From Tausonia pullulans (lineage: Eukaryota; Basidiomycota; Tremellomycetes; Cystofilobasidiales; Mrakiaceae): a stretch of DNA of 64,000 nucleotides. Location: the NCBI GenBank assembly GCA_951802195.1, contig OX637625.1, positions 186,001 through 250,000 on the forward strand, written 5' to 3'. This document shows positions 54,566 through 64,000 of this stretch, piece after piece (position 1 is the stretch's first letter; the number at the start of each line of letters is the position of its first letter). The position numbers were made by a program, and so were the translations under genes. The notes beneath the pieces were generated by a model. The model worked only from the letters and a program-made list of their open reading frames with translations, did not search any database and was not told where the DNA came from.

Positions 54566-57500
54566 ATGACGCTTCCACAGCCACTCTTTGCGAGCCACCC
54601 AGGGTTTGGGATTCCGGACACCGAGGGGGGATCCCTCGCCCTTGACCTTCGAGCTCTCAAGCAGCTCAAGAACGACGTCGTTGGCGATCCCTACGCCAAA
54701 CGTCGCGTCCTCGGCCGGAGGGATCTCATCCATGCGTGAGACCCGAGGTCTTGTTGGGTCTTACGGCAGGTTGGTGTATGTCGATGTCTCACACTCTGTC
54801 CTTACGTGCCAGCTTGGTTCAACTTGTGGACCTCCCGCCCGGCCAGCATGAGCGGGAGATCGACGCCCATCGCCGCCTCGAGGCGACCCTCGTTCTCTCG
54901 TCCGTCGCGTTGCGTGCGTGGCCCTCACTCTCTTAGCCATCTTTCTAGCTCCTCTGATTCTCTTCTCCAGTCCCTGGTCGAGGGGCCATCCCTCTCCTCT
55001 CCACCCCACTTGTCTCCCATCTCCTCCGCGCCCTCTCCCTAGCCCTAGCCCGATCCTTTGGCACCGGTCGCAACGCTCTTGTGCTCCCGAAGGAAACAGA
55101 CATCCTTCTCAAAGCTCTCGGCAACATTGCTGCTCTCGCTGGCGGCTTCTGTGCTCGCGGGGAATGGGGCGGCGGGGTCGAGTCGGACGAGGACGACGCC
55201 AACGATTTGGAGGCGGACAACGTCCCGATGCTCAGCGAGGAGCAGGAGAGAGAGGCTGTTGGGAGATGCCTCAGCTTCTTCCTCGAGGTGAGTCCTTGAA
55301 TCTCTGTCAAGCGGCGAGAGAGGGGATGAGACCTAGTTGGAGGGGGAGGAGCGCCCTCGGCCGTAGCCGAGATGCTGCCTCGTACGCGCGCTAATGAGCC
55401 TTCGCTTCCCCAGCCCTCCTCCCTTTCCCTCCTCCTCTCTCTCCTCCCCTCGCCAACGCGGAATGCGGCCATGATCAAGCCCTACGTTGGCGCCTCGTCC
55501 ACGACAACCGTGCGCGTTCTTTCCCTCCTGACGACGCTCGTCCAGACGCCGGCTCAGCGCGTCGCGGTCCTCAAGGCCAAGGCGCGGCGGTGCCCTGACG
55601 GGACCAGCGGAAGGACCTCTAAGGCTGGAGAGATAGAGGCTATCGAAGAAGCGGATGGCAAAGAGACTCCGGAGCTTGTGAAGAGCGTCGTATGGATACT
55701 TACTGCCGGGAGGGCCGATGGCAAGGTGAACTCTCGGTCTGAGAGCGTTCGAGCTAGCTACGACGGACACTAACATGCTCTGCTCAGACGATCACCGCTG
55801 CTCTCACGCTCCTCCGCGCGCTCGGTCGTGATGATGCTCGAGTCTCGCGCGAAATCTTGGCGCTTCCCTTACCGACGGGTAGTTCGTCCCAACCGCTTAC
55901 AGGCTACATCTCTCCTCTGCTGACCCATCTGTCTGTAGCCACCACCCTCGGAGAAAAGCTGCAGGCCTTCATGACCCACCGGGATGGTGACGTTCAGCTC
56001 GCCACCATTGCCTGGTGAGTGCGCGATTAGCGTCTACCTCATCGACATCCAAACTCTGACATCGGTGCCCGTAGTCTCGCCACTCTTCGCAACGCTACCC
56101 GGGCCCTCAATCCCACCCCCACCACAGTCATTCACTCCTCATCCGGGCATACCTTGGCGGACCCATCGGACCCCTGGAGCCAAACCTGGGTCGCCCTCCT
56201 CAGCAACGTATCCCGCCTGCTCGGCCAGCCAGGCGAGGCACGCATCCGAGCGACTTTCATCCTCGCCTACCTCGTCGCCGACGACCCGTACCTTCAGTCG
56301 CTCGTCCTCGATTCGGACGTCCTCTCCAAGCTCGGCGCAATCATCTCCGAGTCTGCGGGCAACCCAGTCGAGACCGCCTCAGCTCTTCAGCAGCAGCAGC
56401 TCGAGCAGTCTTCTTCTTCGATGACCCAGACTCATCCCAACACCGATGTCGCGATGGGCGATGCTGCTGCTCCTGCCTCAGCCAGCGAGGCAGACTGGCC
56501 TGCGGACCCCTTCATGCTCCCAGCCGAGGAAGACCTTGACGGCAAAGCACGTCTCCGTGAAGGCGCTCTCACAGCTCTCGCTTCCCTCTCCTTCCTCTCC
56601 CCCTCCCTCCGCCAACAGACTGCCTCTCTTCCCTCTCTCCCCTCCGCGCTCCTCCACTCGCTCACCCACCCCCGCTCTGCTGCCGTCCGCGCCGCAGCTT
56701 GTCAGCTTGCTCGAGCTCTCTCACGGTCCGTCGCGGTTTTAAGGACGAGCCTCGTCGATGCAGGAGTGGCGGATGAGTTATTGGCAAGGGTCGCGGATAA
56801 AACGGAGAAGGAAGAGGTGAAGGTTGGGGCGTTGGCGGCGGTGGCGAACTTGGCACTTGACTTCAGTCCGATGAAGGAGATTCTCGTTGAGAGGGGCCTG
56901 TTGGAGGTCCTTGCGGGATATTGTCTGCCAGGTCATTCGCCCGAGCTTCGACTCAACGCCGCCTGGGCACTCAAGGTTCGCATCGTTGTTTTGGCTGGCC
57001 TGAGGTTTCGCGAGCTGACCTCTTGATTTTTAGAATGTTCTATATCGTTCGACCTGGCTTCTTAAGGAGCGGACCCTTCGCGCCTTGCCGTTTGCTACGC
57101 TGGAAGAGTGAGGCCTGCGAGATGTGGGGCCGATCGCGCGCCAGACTGATGGGTCATCTGGTTATAGCCTTCTCTCCTCTCCTACTCCTGACCTCCGAGT
57201 GGGCCAATCCGCTCTAAAAGGCGTCTCAGCTCCACCGTCCATCCCTTCTTTCACCACCACGGCCCTCGCCTCCCTCCCAACCCAAGCGCTCGCCTTCCTC
57301 CGTAATCTCCTCGCTGATGCGACCTCGGCCGAGATCAACGGCGTCTTCCATCTTCCATCGGCCAACTCGTCCCGCTCTTCATCTGGAACGGCCTCCCCTA
57401 CGGTGACAGCTGCAAACGCCGCTTCGCGAGCGAGTGCGGAGGCATGCTGGCCCGGGTTGACGCTGGAGAAATTCTTGCCTCTTGTCTGGAGGCAGTTGGA

Positions 57501-58244
57501 CTCGGAGTTGGGGCGGGAGGACGAGGTCGTTGGCCAGGTTTGTCCATCTCGGTTGACTAAGTCTTTGACGCCTTGCTTACTCGTCCTCTCAAAAGGCCCT
57601 CTACGTGCTCGCCTGCGGCGCCTCGGGCTCCGAGCCCTTTCGCCGTGCTCTGCTCGACTCGCACGAGGCTCTCCATCGGATCAAGGCTTGTCTCGTGGGT
57701 CTTTCTCTCTTCCGTTCTCTCGCAGAATCCTTCATCTTCTGACATTTCCTCTCTGGTTGCACCGCAGGACGCTCATTCGACCCCCGTCCGAACCGCCGCC
57801 GTCGTAGTGTTGACGAACCTCGCTTCCGCCCCCTCCCGCTGTACGTCTTCACTCTTTCCGTTATCCAACCTCGCTTGCTTCCTCGCTGACGTCCATCCAA
57901 CTGAGTCAGCCCTGACGGCTCAAGCGATCGATAAACTCACAGTCCTCGGCGTCGACCTCCGGATCCGCGCCATCCTCCTCGGCGACGCTGCCACGCCTCC
58001 CTCCGGAGGTAGCGGGTCGCCCATCTCTCCCCCCTCGGCGACCTTGGGAGGAGAATCGCTCCCGACGTTCGCGGTGGCGTATCTCAAGTCGGCAACGCAG
58101 ACGCCGTCGGCCACGAGTGAGGAGGACGCTGCGGAGCTGACGGGTGTGGCGATGAAATTTTCGGAGCTCCTTGCGAGTGGCGGAGGGGGCGGCGGGGGAG
58201 GAGTGGGGTGGGAAAGGGGGCGCTTAGTATCTGGCTCGACTTGA
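54566..58244 (+). CDS. GID5: Armadillo-repeat subunit of the GID/CTLH ubiquitin ligase (Gid5/Vid28, ARMC8)
   Basis: This is an alpha-solenoid protein that in yeast links substrate receptors to the GID/CTLH E3 ligase, which degrades gluconeogenic enzymes. The start MTLPQPLFASHPGFG is at 54566. ARM-like repeats run through LVQLVDLPPGQHEREIDAHR, ILLKALGNIAALAGGFCARG, TVRVLSLLTTLVQTPAQR, ATIACLATLRNATRAL, ARIRATFILAYLVADD and VGALAAVANLALDFSPMKEI. The family block RLNAAWALKNVLYRSTWLLK then leads to LRALPFATLEELLSSPTPDL and ALAFLRNLLADATSAEINGV. ARMC8 has the same WALKN then solenoid order. A Gly-rich tail (GGGGGGGG) ends the protein, with TGA at 58242-58244. At least nine introns are used. The ARM fold is secure; the Gid5 assignment rests on that block. 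Confidence 0.78.
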
Positions 58245-58400
58245 ATTCATAATCTCACTCTTCCTTTTGCTTCTTTTGCTCCGCTATAGCTTGTTGTGTG
58301 AATATGCTCATGTACTTCTATTATACCATGAAGGCAAGGAGCGTTTTAGGGTCTAAATCTAGTGTTAATAAAGGCCTTCCGGTCTGTTGAAAGTTTCCAT

Positions 58401-60031
58401 CTAGTACCGCGGCAAACCGATCCTCCCACCCTTGGCGCACCACTCTTCAAGCTCCTTGGTAATCTGCGAAAGCGGAGGTCAGCATTTGAGATTGAGGCAC
58501 GCAACAGGGAGGGAGGGACCTTGATCTGACACCCGAGTCGGCTTGACTCTTTGCGCATGACGGCGTTGACGAGCATACTGATAAATCAAGTAAAGCAAAT
58601 CAGTCGAATCGAAAGCTGAAGCATCGGAAAAGGAGGAACGTACTCGTCCTCCTCGTCACTCATCTCCTCAAGAGGCGGAGGCGAAGGCTCCGGCTCTATG
58701 AAGCAGTGGCATGTCGCGCACTGGGTAGAGAGAAAGCAGGCTGTCTTCAGAGCACCGCGCGCACGACAAGTTGTGCAAACAAGACTCACCTCAAGCACTC
58801 CACCACAAACTCCCTCCATGGCCCCCAGCTCCAGCCGCTTCCCAAGCTCCATGATCGTCTCTCCCGGTTCAGAACGGACGGCGCACTCCTCCCCGTCCCA
58901 TGCTTTGAAGACGACGTCGAAGCCCGTCTCCTCAGTAGCAGCTGGCACCTCCGCTGTGACTTTCTGCGCCCAGATAGCCTCCATCTCGGCCTTGGTCATC
59001 CCAGCTTCGCCACGCCAAAACTCCCGGAGAGGTCCCGAGGCGAGCGCACCGGGAGAAGGGGTCGCAGAGCCAGCAGCGACGGCGGGAAGGAGCTCGTCGA
59101 GAACAAGAGGAGCGTGCTGGGGAAGGATGTTGCCGAGGAGAGTGTTGTGCGGGAAGGCCCAGAGGTTGGCCGCCCACCTGAATAAAAAGAGAGAGAAGTG
59201 GGGTGGGAAGGGGTGACGTCAGTGTGGTGAAGGACAACGACTGATGGTGCCTGAATCATTGGAGCGCTACTGCGTCTCTTCCTCTTCCACCCCATTTCAC
59301 TCTCTCCACCAACAACAGGCGCACATTACTCACTTGTGTCCCCCAAGATGGCTGCACTCCCATACGCGGACCGTCTCCTCGCCGAGACCCCTCCGCTCGA
59401 CCTCAGCCCGGAGTGCGTCAACGACAGCGCCCCCGGCGTCGCTGCACTTGCAGTCCCGCTGGCCATGCGTGCAAACGTAACTGCTCGACCCAGGGAGGAG
59501 TGATGAAGGAAACCCCATCAAGTCAGTCAGACAGGTCGTTCACTCGCTTGACGCGTCGTCGATAAATGGTGACAACGCGACTGGCTGAAAGAGTGTCGAC
59601 ACGTACAGGTCGAGCTTGGTCTTCCCCTCCTCCTCCCAACCCTCCAGATCCTCCCTTTTTGTGTCCTTCTCAACAACCCCCTCTCGGACCCTCTGCCCAG
59701 GGACAAACCATCTCCCCGTCGCCTTCTCGACTGCCTCGACGTCACTTGCAACTCCTTCGTTGTCCCAAGCGAGGATCGACCGCCCCTCAAGTTCGGCCGG
59801 CGTCCGGCCGAGCATCGCTCCCGTTGCTGCATCTAGAAGGGGAGTCCGTCCCGGTTTGGACGGCCATTTTGGTGGTGCAACGGGGATGTGGAGAAAGAGA
59901 TGAGAGGCTGTTGGAGGGGCGGTGGCATGTAATGGCTCTGTGGGGGCGTAGGACTTGAGTGGGAGAGGGGCGGTCAATGGTGGCCGGTGGTGAAGGGCGG
60001 GAGAAGCGAGACGCCGGAAGGAGGGCCGCAT
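58401..60031 (-). CDS. AIM32: Aim32/Apd1-type thioredoxin-like Fe-S domain fused to adrenodoxin-type ferredoxin
   Basis: Two iron-sulfur modules lie on one chain. The start MRPSFRRLASPALHHRPPL at 60031 looks like a mitochondrial presequence. The first module is a sucrase/ferredoxin-like domain: LFLHIPVAPPKWPSK, then LYVCTHGQRDCKCSDAGG (joined across an intron), and VWECSHLGGHKWAANLWAFP, carrying the paired Cys and the HxxxH pattern of the family. After a linker the second module is a plant/vertebrate-type ferredoxin: FDVVFKAWDGEECAVRSEPG, MEGVCGGVLE joined to CATCHCF (C-x5-C-x2-C), an acidic SDEEDEY loop, and SRLGCQIKITKELEE with the fourth Cys. It ends GRIGLPRY with TAG at 58401. Yeast Aim32 has only the first module. 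At least five introns are used. Confidence 0.85.
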
Positions 60032-60507
60032 GGAGGGGGGTGAGACGGAGTTGGTCGTCGTGGTCTGAGGGAAGACAAGGAGACAGGAAGAATGGCAGAG
60101 CGAATCCGACGGCAAGGAAGGGCGACGACGCGAAGCCGCCACGGCGCAGAAGACCGAGGAGCCTCGGTTGACCGAGGAGCCTCGCGGAGGATCGGAGCTT
60201 CCTGGGAAGCTTTCTGTGGAAGTCAGCACCGCTGACGTAAGTGACTTTATTTTTAGTACGCATGATGAATAGAAAAGTAGGCAGGGCGTCGACCTTCATA
60301 AGGATAAAGCAAGAAGGCCAAGAACAAGATTGAGTGGCGCGCTCGTTGACAAGCAAAGAGACAGGGAAGTCACCGAACGAGACATGACAGTCATCCGAGG
60401 CCGGAGTATTTGAGAGACAATGGGAGATTAGGCTACATGGGCAGGAGAGAGAAATCAAGAGCAAGGCAAGTAAGCTACAGAGAAAAGCGCACCGGTCTAT
60501 CATTCGT
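60032..60507. other. Intergenic between the Aim32-like gene and the YTP1-family gene
   Basis: Both genes are on the minus strand; this is the promoter of the Aim32-like gene plus the 3' end of the YTP1-family gene. An AT-richer patch lies at 60240-60310. No gene is seen. Confidence 0.4.
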
Positions 60508-63452
60508 TCACACACTTCCGCAACGCTCCCGACCCATATCCGCTTCGTCGTCCCCAACCTGCGTCGTCTCACTGTACCTCCGCCCGTCGAAAAGGACTGG
60601 TTCCTCCTCGATGGACGTCGCCTTTTGCTGCTGGCCTCGACGACGCTCACGGCTGCTTGCCCAGCCCTTGGCGGCGAGGACGATGAAGGTCCAACTGATT
60701 TGGGGAGACGTTTTCAGCATCTGTGCATCCAGGTCAAATGAATTATCTCGCTTACGAGAAAATGCAAGCGACCAGCGAGATGGTGAGTATGAGGAACACC
60801 ATACTGTTGTCTTCAGGGGCAGGCGCGCTTAGTCAAGGAACAGGGAGCGTAAATCGGGCCAACTAGTAGACTTACCCCAGCCGCTCCGCATCGCGCCGTA
60901 GACGACCTGCTCGTTTGAGAGAATGAAGACGACACCGCCGCCTGAATAGAAGATATTTAGGCTCCGAACAACCAACACAAGGAGAAACATCATACTGACA
61001 GGCCAGGAAGAAGGAAGCGAGGGCCTCGGTAGGGGGCATCGAGGGCAGGATCGAGCGGGGCGGGCGAAGCCAGAGGAAGACATAGGTTCTGCGAAGCGGG
61101 CAGGAAGTCAGCAAAGGCTCAAAGAGAATCATGCGGGGTGGGAGGGATCTACAGGATGCGGAAGATGCCAAAGAGCAAGAGGAGGTTGCCCCACAGCGTG
61201 TGGACCTGGACTTGGAAGAGGTAGGTTTGGTGATGCGATGCCATTGCGAGACCGGTCTGTCAAGCACACTCCAAGGTGGGTAAGAGCATCGGGGCAGTGC
61301 CCTCCGTGAAGAGATATCACTGACCACTCCAATGACGAGAGCAGGGAAGGGGTTAAAGCTTCCCTCCCAGCTCGGAGGCTTCTCCACCGAGCCAACCTCC
61401 TGGTGTCCGTTGACGGCGAGGACTTGGTGGGCGAGCCAAGCACGGGCGGACCTCAGCTCGAGTAGCAGTCCGATGCCACCGAGAGCGAAGAAGAGGAGGG
61501 CAATCGAGATGTGCTCGGCCTCATGGACGGAGATGGCGGCGCCGGGGGTGGAACCGAAGCCTGAAGGGAAACGTCTCAGTATACAACGATGCATAACGGA
61601 GCAATGCGATGACTCACGCTCCATCCAGACATTGGTTGCGCCGTAGAAGAAGATGACGCCGCTCTCGACTGCCTCTGGAGAATCAAGCTGACGTCATCAT
61701 CATTGTCCTTGGTCTGAGAGGCGAAGAGGACGAACCAGCAGGGATATTCCAGCCAGCCTTCTTCTTGGGCCGCACATTCCAAGCCCAGCCATATTCGGCG
61801 AACGCGCCTAGATAGCGACTGAACGAGAGCAATCCGTAGAGGAAGAATATGCCGCCCTTGATGAGATGCGCCGCGCAGCCGTTGAGGTACCTGTTCAATG
61901 AGGCGAGTCAGTCCGGCGGTATTAAATATAAATAATAATTAAAAAGGGGGAAGGGGGGGGGGGGGGGGGGAGTGGTGAAGGAAAAGAAGAGGAGACGCAC
62001 TGAGCACGGCAAGAGCCGCTGTAAATCGTGATACCCATGAGCCAGCTCGCAAAACCAAGGACCGGGATGAGCCGCCAGATGAAGGTGTTGAGCAAGTCCA
62101 GCCAGCGCTGGCGACGGGTTTGGGAGCCATTGAATGTTGCGAAGAAGCGAGAGGAGGCTGGCAACTTGGACAATACACGGCCCGGCGCTGTCGAGGGCTC
62201 TTCCAGGTCACGGTGGTGGAGTGTGGATGAGGAGGATGAGGAAGAGGTCGGGGAGATGGTGGTTTCGGCGGAAACGTCCCGGAAGGGCGCCGAGGTGTCG
62301 AGCTGGATCGGACGAAGGGGGGATGAGCGAGCGGTGAGTTGGACTTCCTCCTCCTCTGAGTCGTCGTCGTCGTCTGCGATGTTGAACTTGGGCTCTCGCT
62401 CCTCTTCTATCTTCTGGCCAGCCAGCTGCTCTCGCTCGTGCGGAGAAGCACTAATTCGGTCATACTGACCGCTCGCAAGCAGTTGATCGCCCGAAGATGA
62501 CATCCTCCTAAGACAGAAGAGTGATATCACACGAGCCGCCCAGCCTCGGGTCGCAGAGTGGCGGGTGAGCCTCCAAAGGTCGAGGCCGGAGAATACGAAG
62601 AGGGAGGCGATCACGGCCCAGCCGAGGGGCGCGTGGGCATTGTGGGCATAGAGGTCTGGCGTCGCGAGCTTGTAAATTCGAGAAGAGACAAGCGAGATCA
62701 CAATGAGGGCGAGTGAAACGAGGAGAATCGGGGCGTAAAGGGAAGACCTGGCAGTCCGGAAGGCGAGGGCTAAATGGGGGGATGATGAATGCGCGGGAGC
62801 AAGTGGAGGCCAAGGTCGGCATTAGGGAGCACAACGATCGTCAGTCGCGCAACACCATCTACCTCTTCTTCTCCTTGCGGCCACACAGAACTCTTCAGAA
62901 CTCACCGAGTGGTAAGAGGAAAAGCATTCCGATAGTCATCGTTGCCGCGTGGCCGTAGACGATCCATCCGCCGTACTGGCCCCTCCTCTGCAGTCGTTCG
63001 TCGCCAGCCGCGAACGTCCAGTCGTGTGTCCAGTACGAGAGCGGGTTTGGGTCATGAGAGAGCAGTATATCCGTCTCGTTAAGAATAGTAAGGGGGGCCA
63101 TGCCGTGGTGGTGGTGCGAGTGACCGCCAGAAGGCGAGGTCGGAATGGGCTCCATGATCTGGCCTGAGCCGTCGACGATGTTATCGACGATGGTGGGAGT
63201 CGAGGGTGGCAAAGTGAGCTCCTCGTCCGCGGCCTCGTCGTCCTCGTCCTCGCCGCCGTGGTGATGGTCATGCCTGGGCGAGAGGATGACCGGGAGAATG
63301 CCAGGAGAAGGAGGCCGGGGAAGGGGGAAGAGCTGGTCGCTGAGCGAGCTGGAGGTCGCTGTGGGAAGGCTGACCACTGGGGGAGCGAGCGTGGAAACTA
63401 CTAGACAGGCGAGACAGGTCGTCGACGCGAGAGCGGCTCGGGTGAAACGCAT
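60508..63452 (-). CDS. YTP1: YTP1-family polytopic membrane protein (DUF2427 + Ytp1)
   Basis: This is a multi-pass membrane protein of unknown biochemical role, of the Ytp1 family. The start at 63452 gives a signal peptide, MRFTRAALASTTCLACLVVS. A lumenal part follows with two His-rich clusters, HDHHHGGEDEDD and GGHSHHHHGM, which could bind metal. The DUF2427-like unit reads GGWIVYGHAATMTIGMLFLL, LYAPILLVSLALIVISLVS and HAPLGWAVIASLFVFSGLD. A long acidic, Ser-rich loop (about 62150-62500) precedes LIPVLGFASWLMGITIY. The Ytp1 unit follows: LIKGGIFFLYGLLSFSRYLG, EAVESGVIFFYGATNVWMER, VHEAEHISIALLFFALGGIG, GLAMASHHQTYLFQVQVHTLWG and GGVVFILSNEQVV. The tail after WTFIVLAAKGW is basic. At least nine introns occur. 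The family is clear from motif order. Confidence 0.87.
61953..61970. repeat. 18-nt poly-G run (poly-C on the coding strand) in a YTP1 intron
   Basis: This homopolymer lies in an intron of the YTP1-family gene. It forms a C run on the transcribed sense strand, next to an AT-rich patch at 61921-61945. A similar 12-nt run lies in a rhomboid-gene intron at 52831-52842. Confidence 0.9.
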
Positions 63453-64000
63453 TGGCGGCCTGGCTGGATGGATGGAGGAGGAAGGCGAGAGTGTTTTGTA
63501 TGCTGAAGTGGAGGTTGGGCGGAGGAAGCGAGAGCAACAGTGAATGACTGGGCGAGGGGGAGTGGATGAGAAAGGAAGAGAGCCGAAGGGCGGAGACGCA
63601 ACATCCAAGCCGGCCGCTTCCAACATTCCGCCGCCTCGTCTCTCAAGACGCTGCGTAAGCAGTGGAGTCAAGTCTTCGTCAATGCTCCGCCGCCACGACA
63701 CGGTCCCAAAGGATATCGGCTTTGCGTTACAAATATGGAACCTCGGGCCAAGCCAGGACGCCAAGAAACTAAAAGTCAGAGAGCTCTGATTGATACTTCT
63801 CTCTAGCATTATTGATGCTCGCGCGCGCACGCCTACCGGCTGTAAGCCATCCAATGAGCTGCCTGATATCATCTGCAACAGGAAGGATGATCCATCCTGC
63901 TACAAGCTGCATACGTGTATGCATACGTGTTTGCATTCGTGTTGGCATTCGTGGATGCATTCGTGTATGCATTCGATTGGGAAGGCATGTGATCGTGCGG
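63453..64000. other. YTP1 upstream region to the window edge
   Basis: This holds the promoter of the YTP1-family gene on the minus strand and ends in a short tandem repeat. No further gene can be supported before the window ends. Confidence 0.4.
63908..63975. repeat. 12-bp degenerate tandem repeat
   Basis: Five full copies and part of a sixth of a 12-bp unit, consensus TGCATTCGTGTA (with TGCATACGTGTA variants), stand head to tail from 63908. The unit is longer and less G-rich than typical fungal telomere repeats. Neighbouring copies differ at one to three positions, so it is not very recent. Confidence 0.85.

Noticed and set aside
59487-59605. A longer exon MGFPSSLLPGSSS before YVCTHGQRDC in the Aim32-like gene
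   Set aside because: It looked like family sequence, but no AG acceptor precedes it; the canonical acceptor just before TTACGTTTGC keeps the frame directly.
63908-63990. Telomere or subtelomere repeat at the window edge
   Set aside because: The unit is 12 bp, not G-rich enough, degenerate, and next to an ordinary gene promoter.

Overview
The window looks like nuclear DNA from a GC-rich, intron-dense basidiomycete yeast. The short GT-AG introns (about 50-130 bp), the compact gene spacing and the protein families resemble Pucciniomycotina of the Rhodotorula/Sporobolomyces kind. The genus is inference; no marker gene here fixes it. I see no rRNA, tRNA, CRISPR array or intact mobile element.

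Layout. 0.2-8.7 kb: SUP35 (eRF3) and the FANCM/Mph1 helicase, both on +. 8.9-10.9 kb: a membrane-anchored glutaminyl cyclase (-). 11.0-11.6 kb: RNA polymerase subunit RPB12 (+). 12.1-14.2 kb: a protein with a Zn(2)Cys(6) cluster near its C-terminus (-). 14.2-19.9 kb: the largest stretch with no recognisable gene. 19.9-25.1 kb: the inositol pyrophosphate kinase VIP1 (+). 26.3-33.1 kb: CAF16, a TVP38/TMEM64 protein and DNA polymerase iota, all on -. 33.5-36.9 kb: an unrecognised mitochondrial OB-fold-like protein (+). 37.0-40.4 kb: EMC6 and PRE8 (-), then a TRAPPC2L/Tca17 protein (+). 42.0-42.6 kb: a decayed small gene. 44.0-49.0 kb: a CYP53-like P450 (+) facing a triose-phosphate/nucleotide-sugar transporter (-). 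50.1-54.2 kb: SDH2 and a rhomboid that lacks both catalytic residues (-). 54.6-58.2 kb: a GID5/ARMC8 armadillo protein (+). 58.4-63.5 kb: an Aim32-like/adrenodoxin fusion and a YTP1-family membrane protein (-).

The genes are housekeeping or accessory eukaryotic genes, each with its own promoter; nothing suggests an operon or a gene cluster. Themes recur by chance or loosely: mitochondrial proteins (SDH2, the rhomboid, the Aim32-ferredoxin fusion, the OB protein), secretory pathway proteins (glutaminyl cyclase, TVP38, EMC6, TRAPPC2L, the transporter), genome stability (MPH1, POLI) and protein turnover (PRE8, GID5).

The most interesting signals are: (1) very short exons of 2, 4, 7, 18, 18, 20 and 21 nt that are needed to keep conserved reading frames, the extreme case being a 2-nt exon in RPB12; (2) the rhomboid with Ser->Ala and His->Asn at the catalytic positions; (3) an Aim32/Apd1-type domain fused to an adrenodoxin-type ferredoxin; (4) a polymerase iota carrying both a UBM and a UBZ-like zinc finger; (5) a GC-AG intron in SUP35. 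All exon calls were made by eye from splice signals and family motifs.
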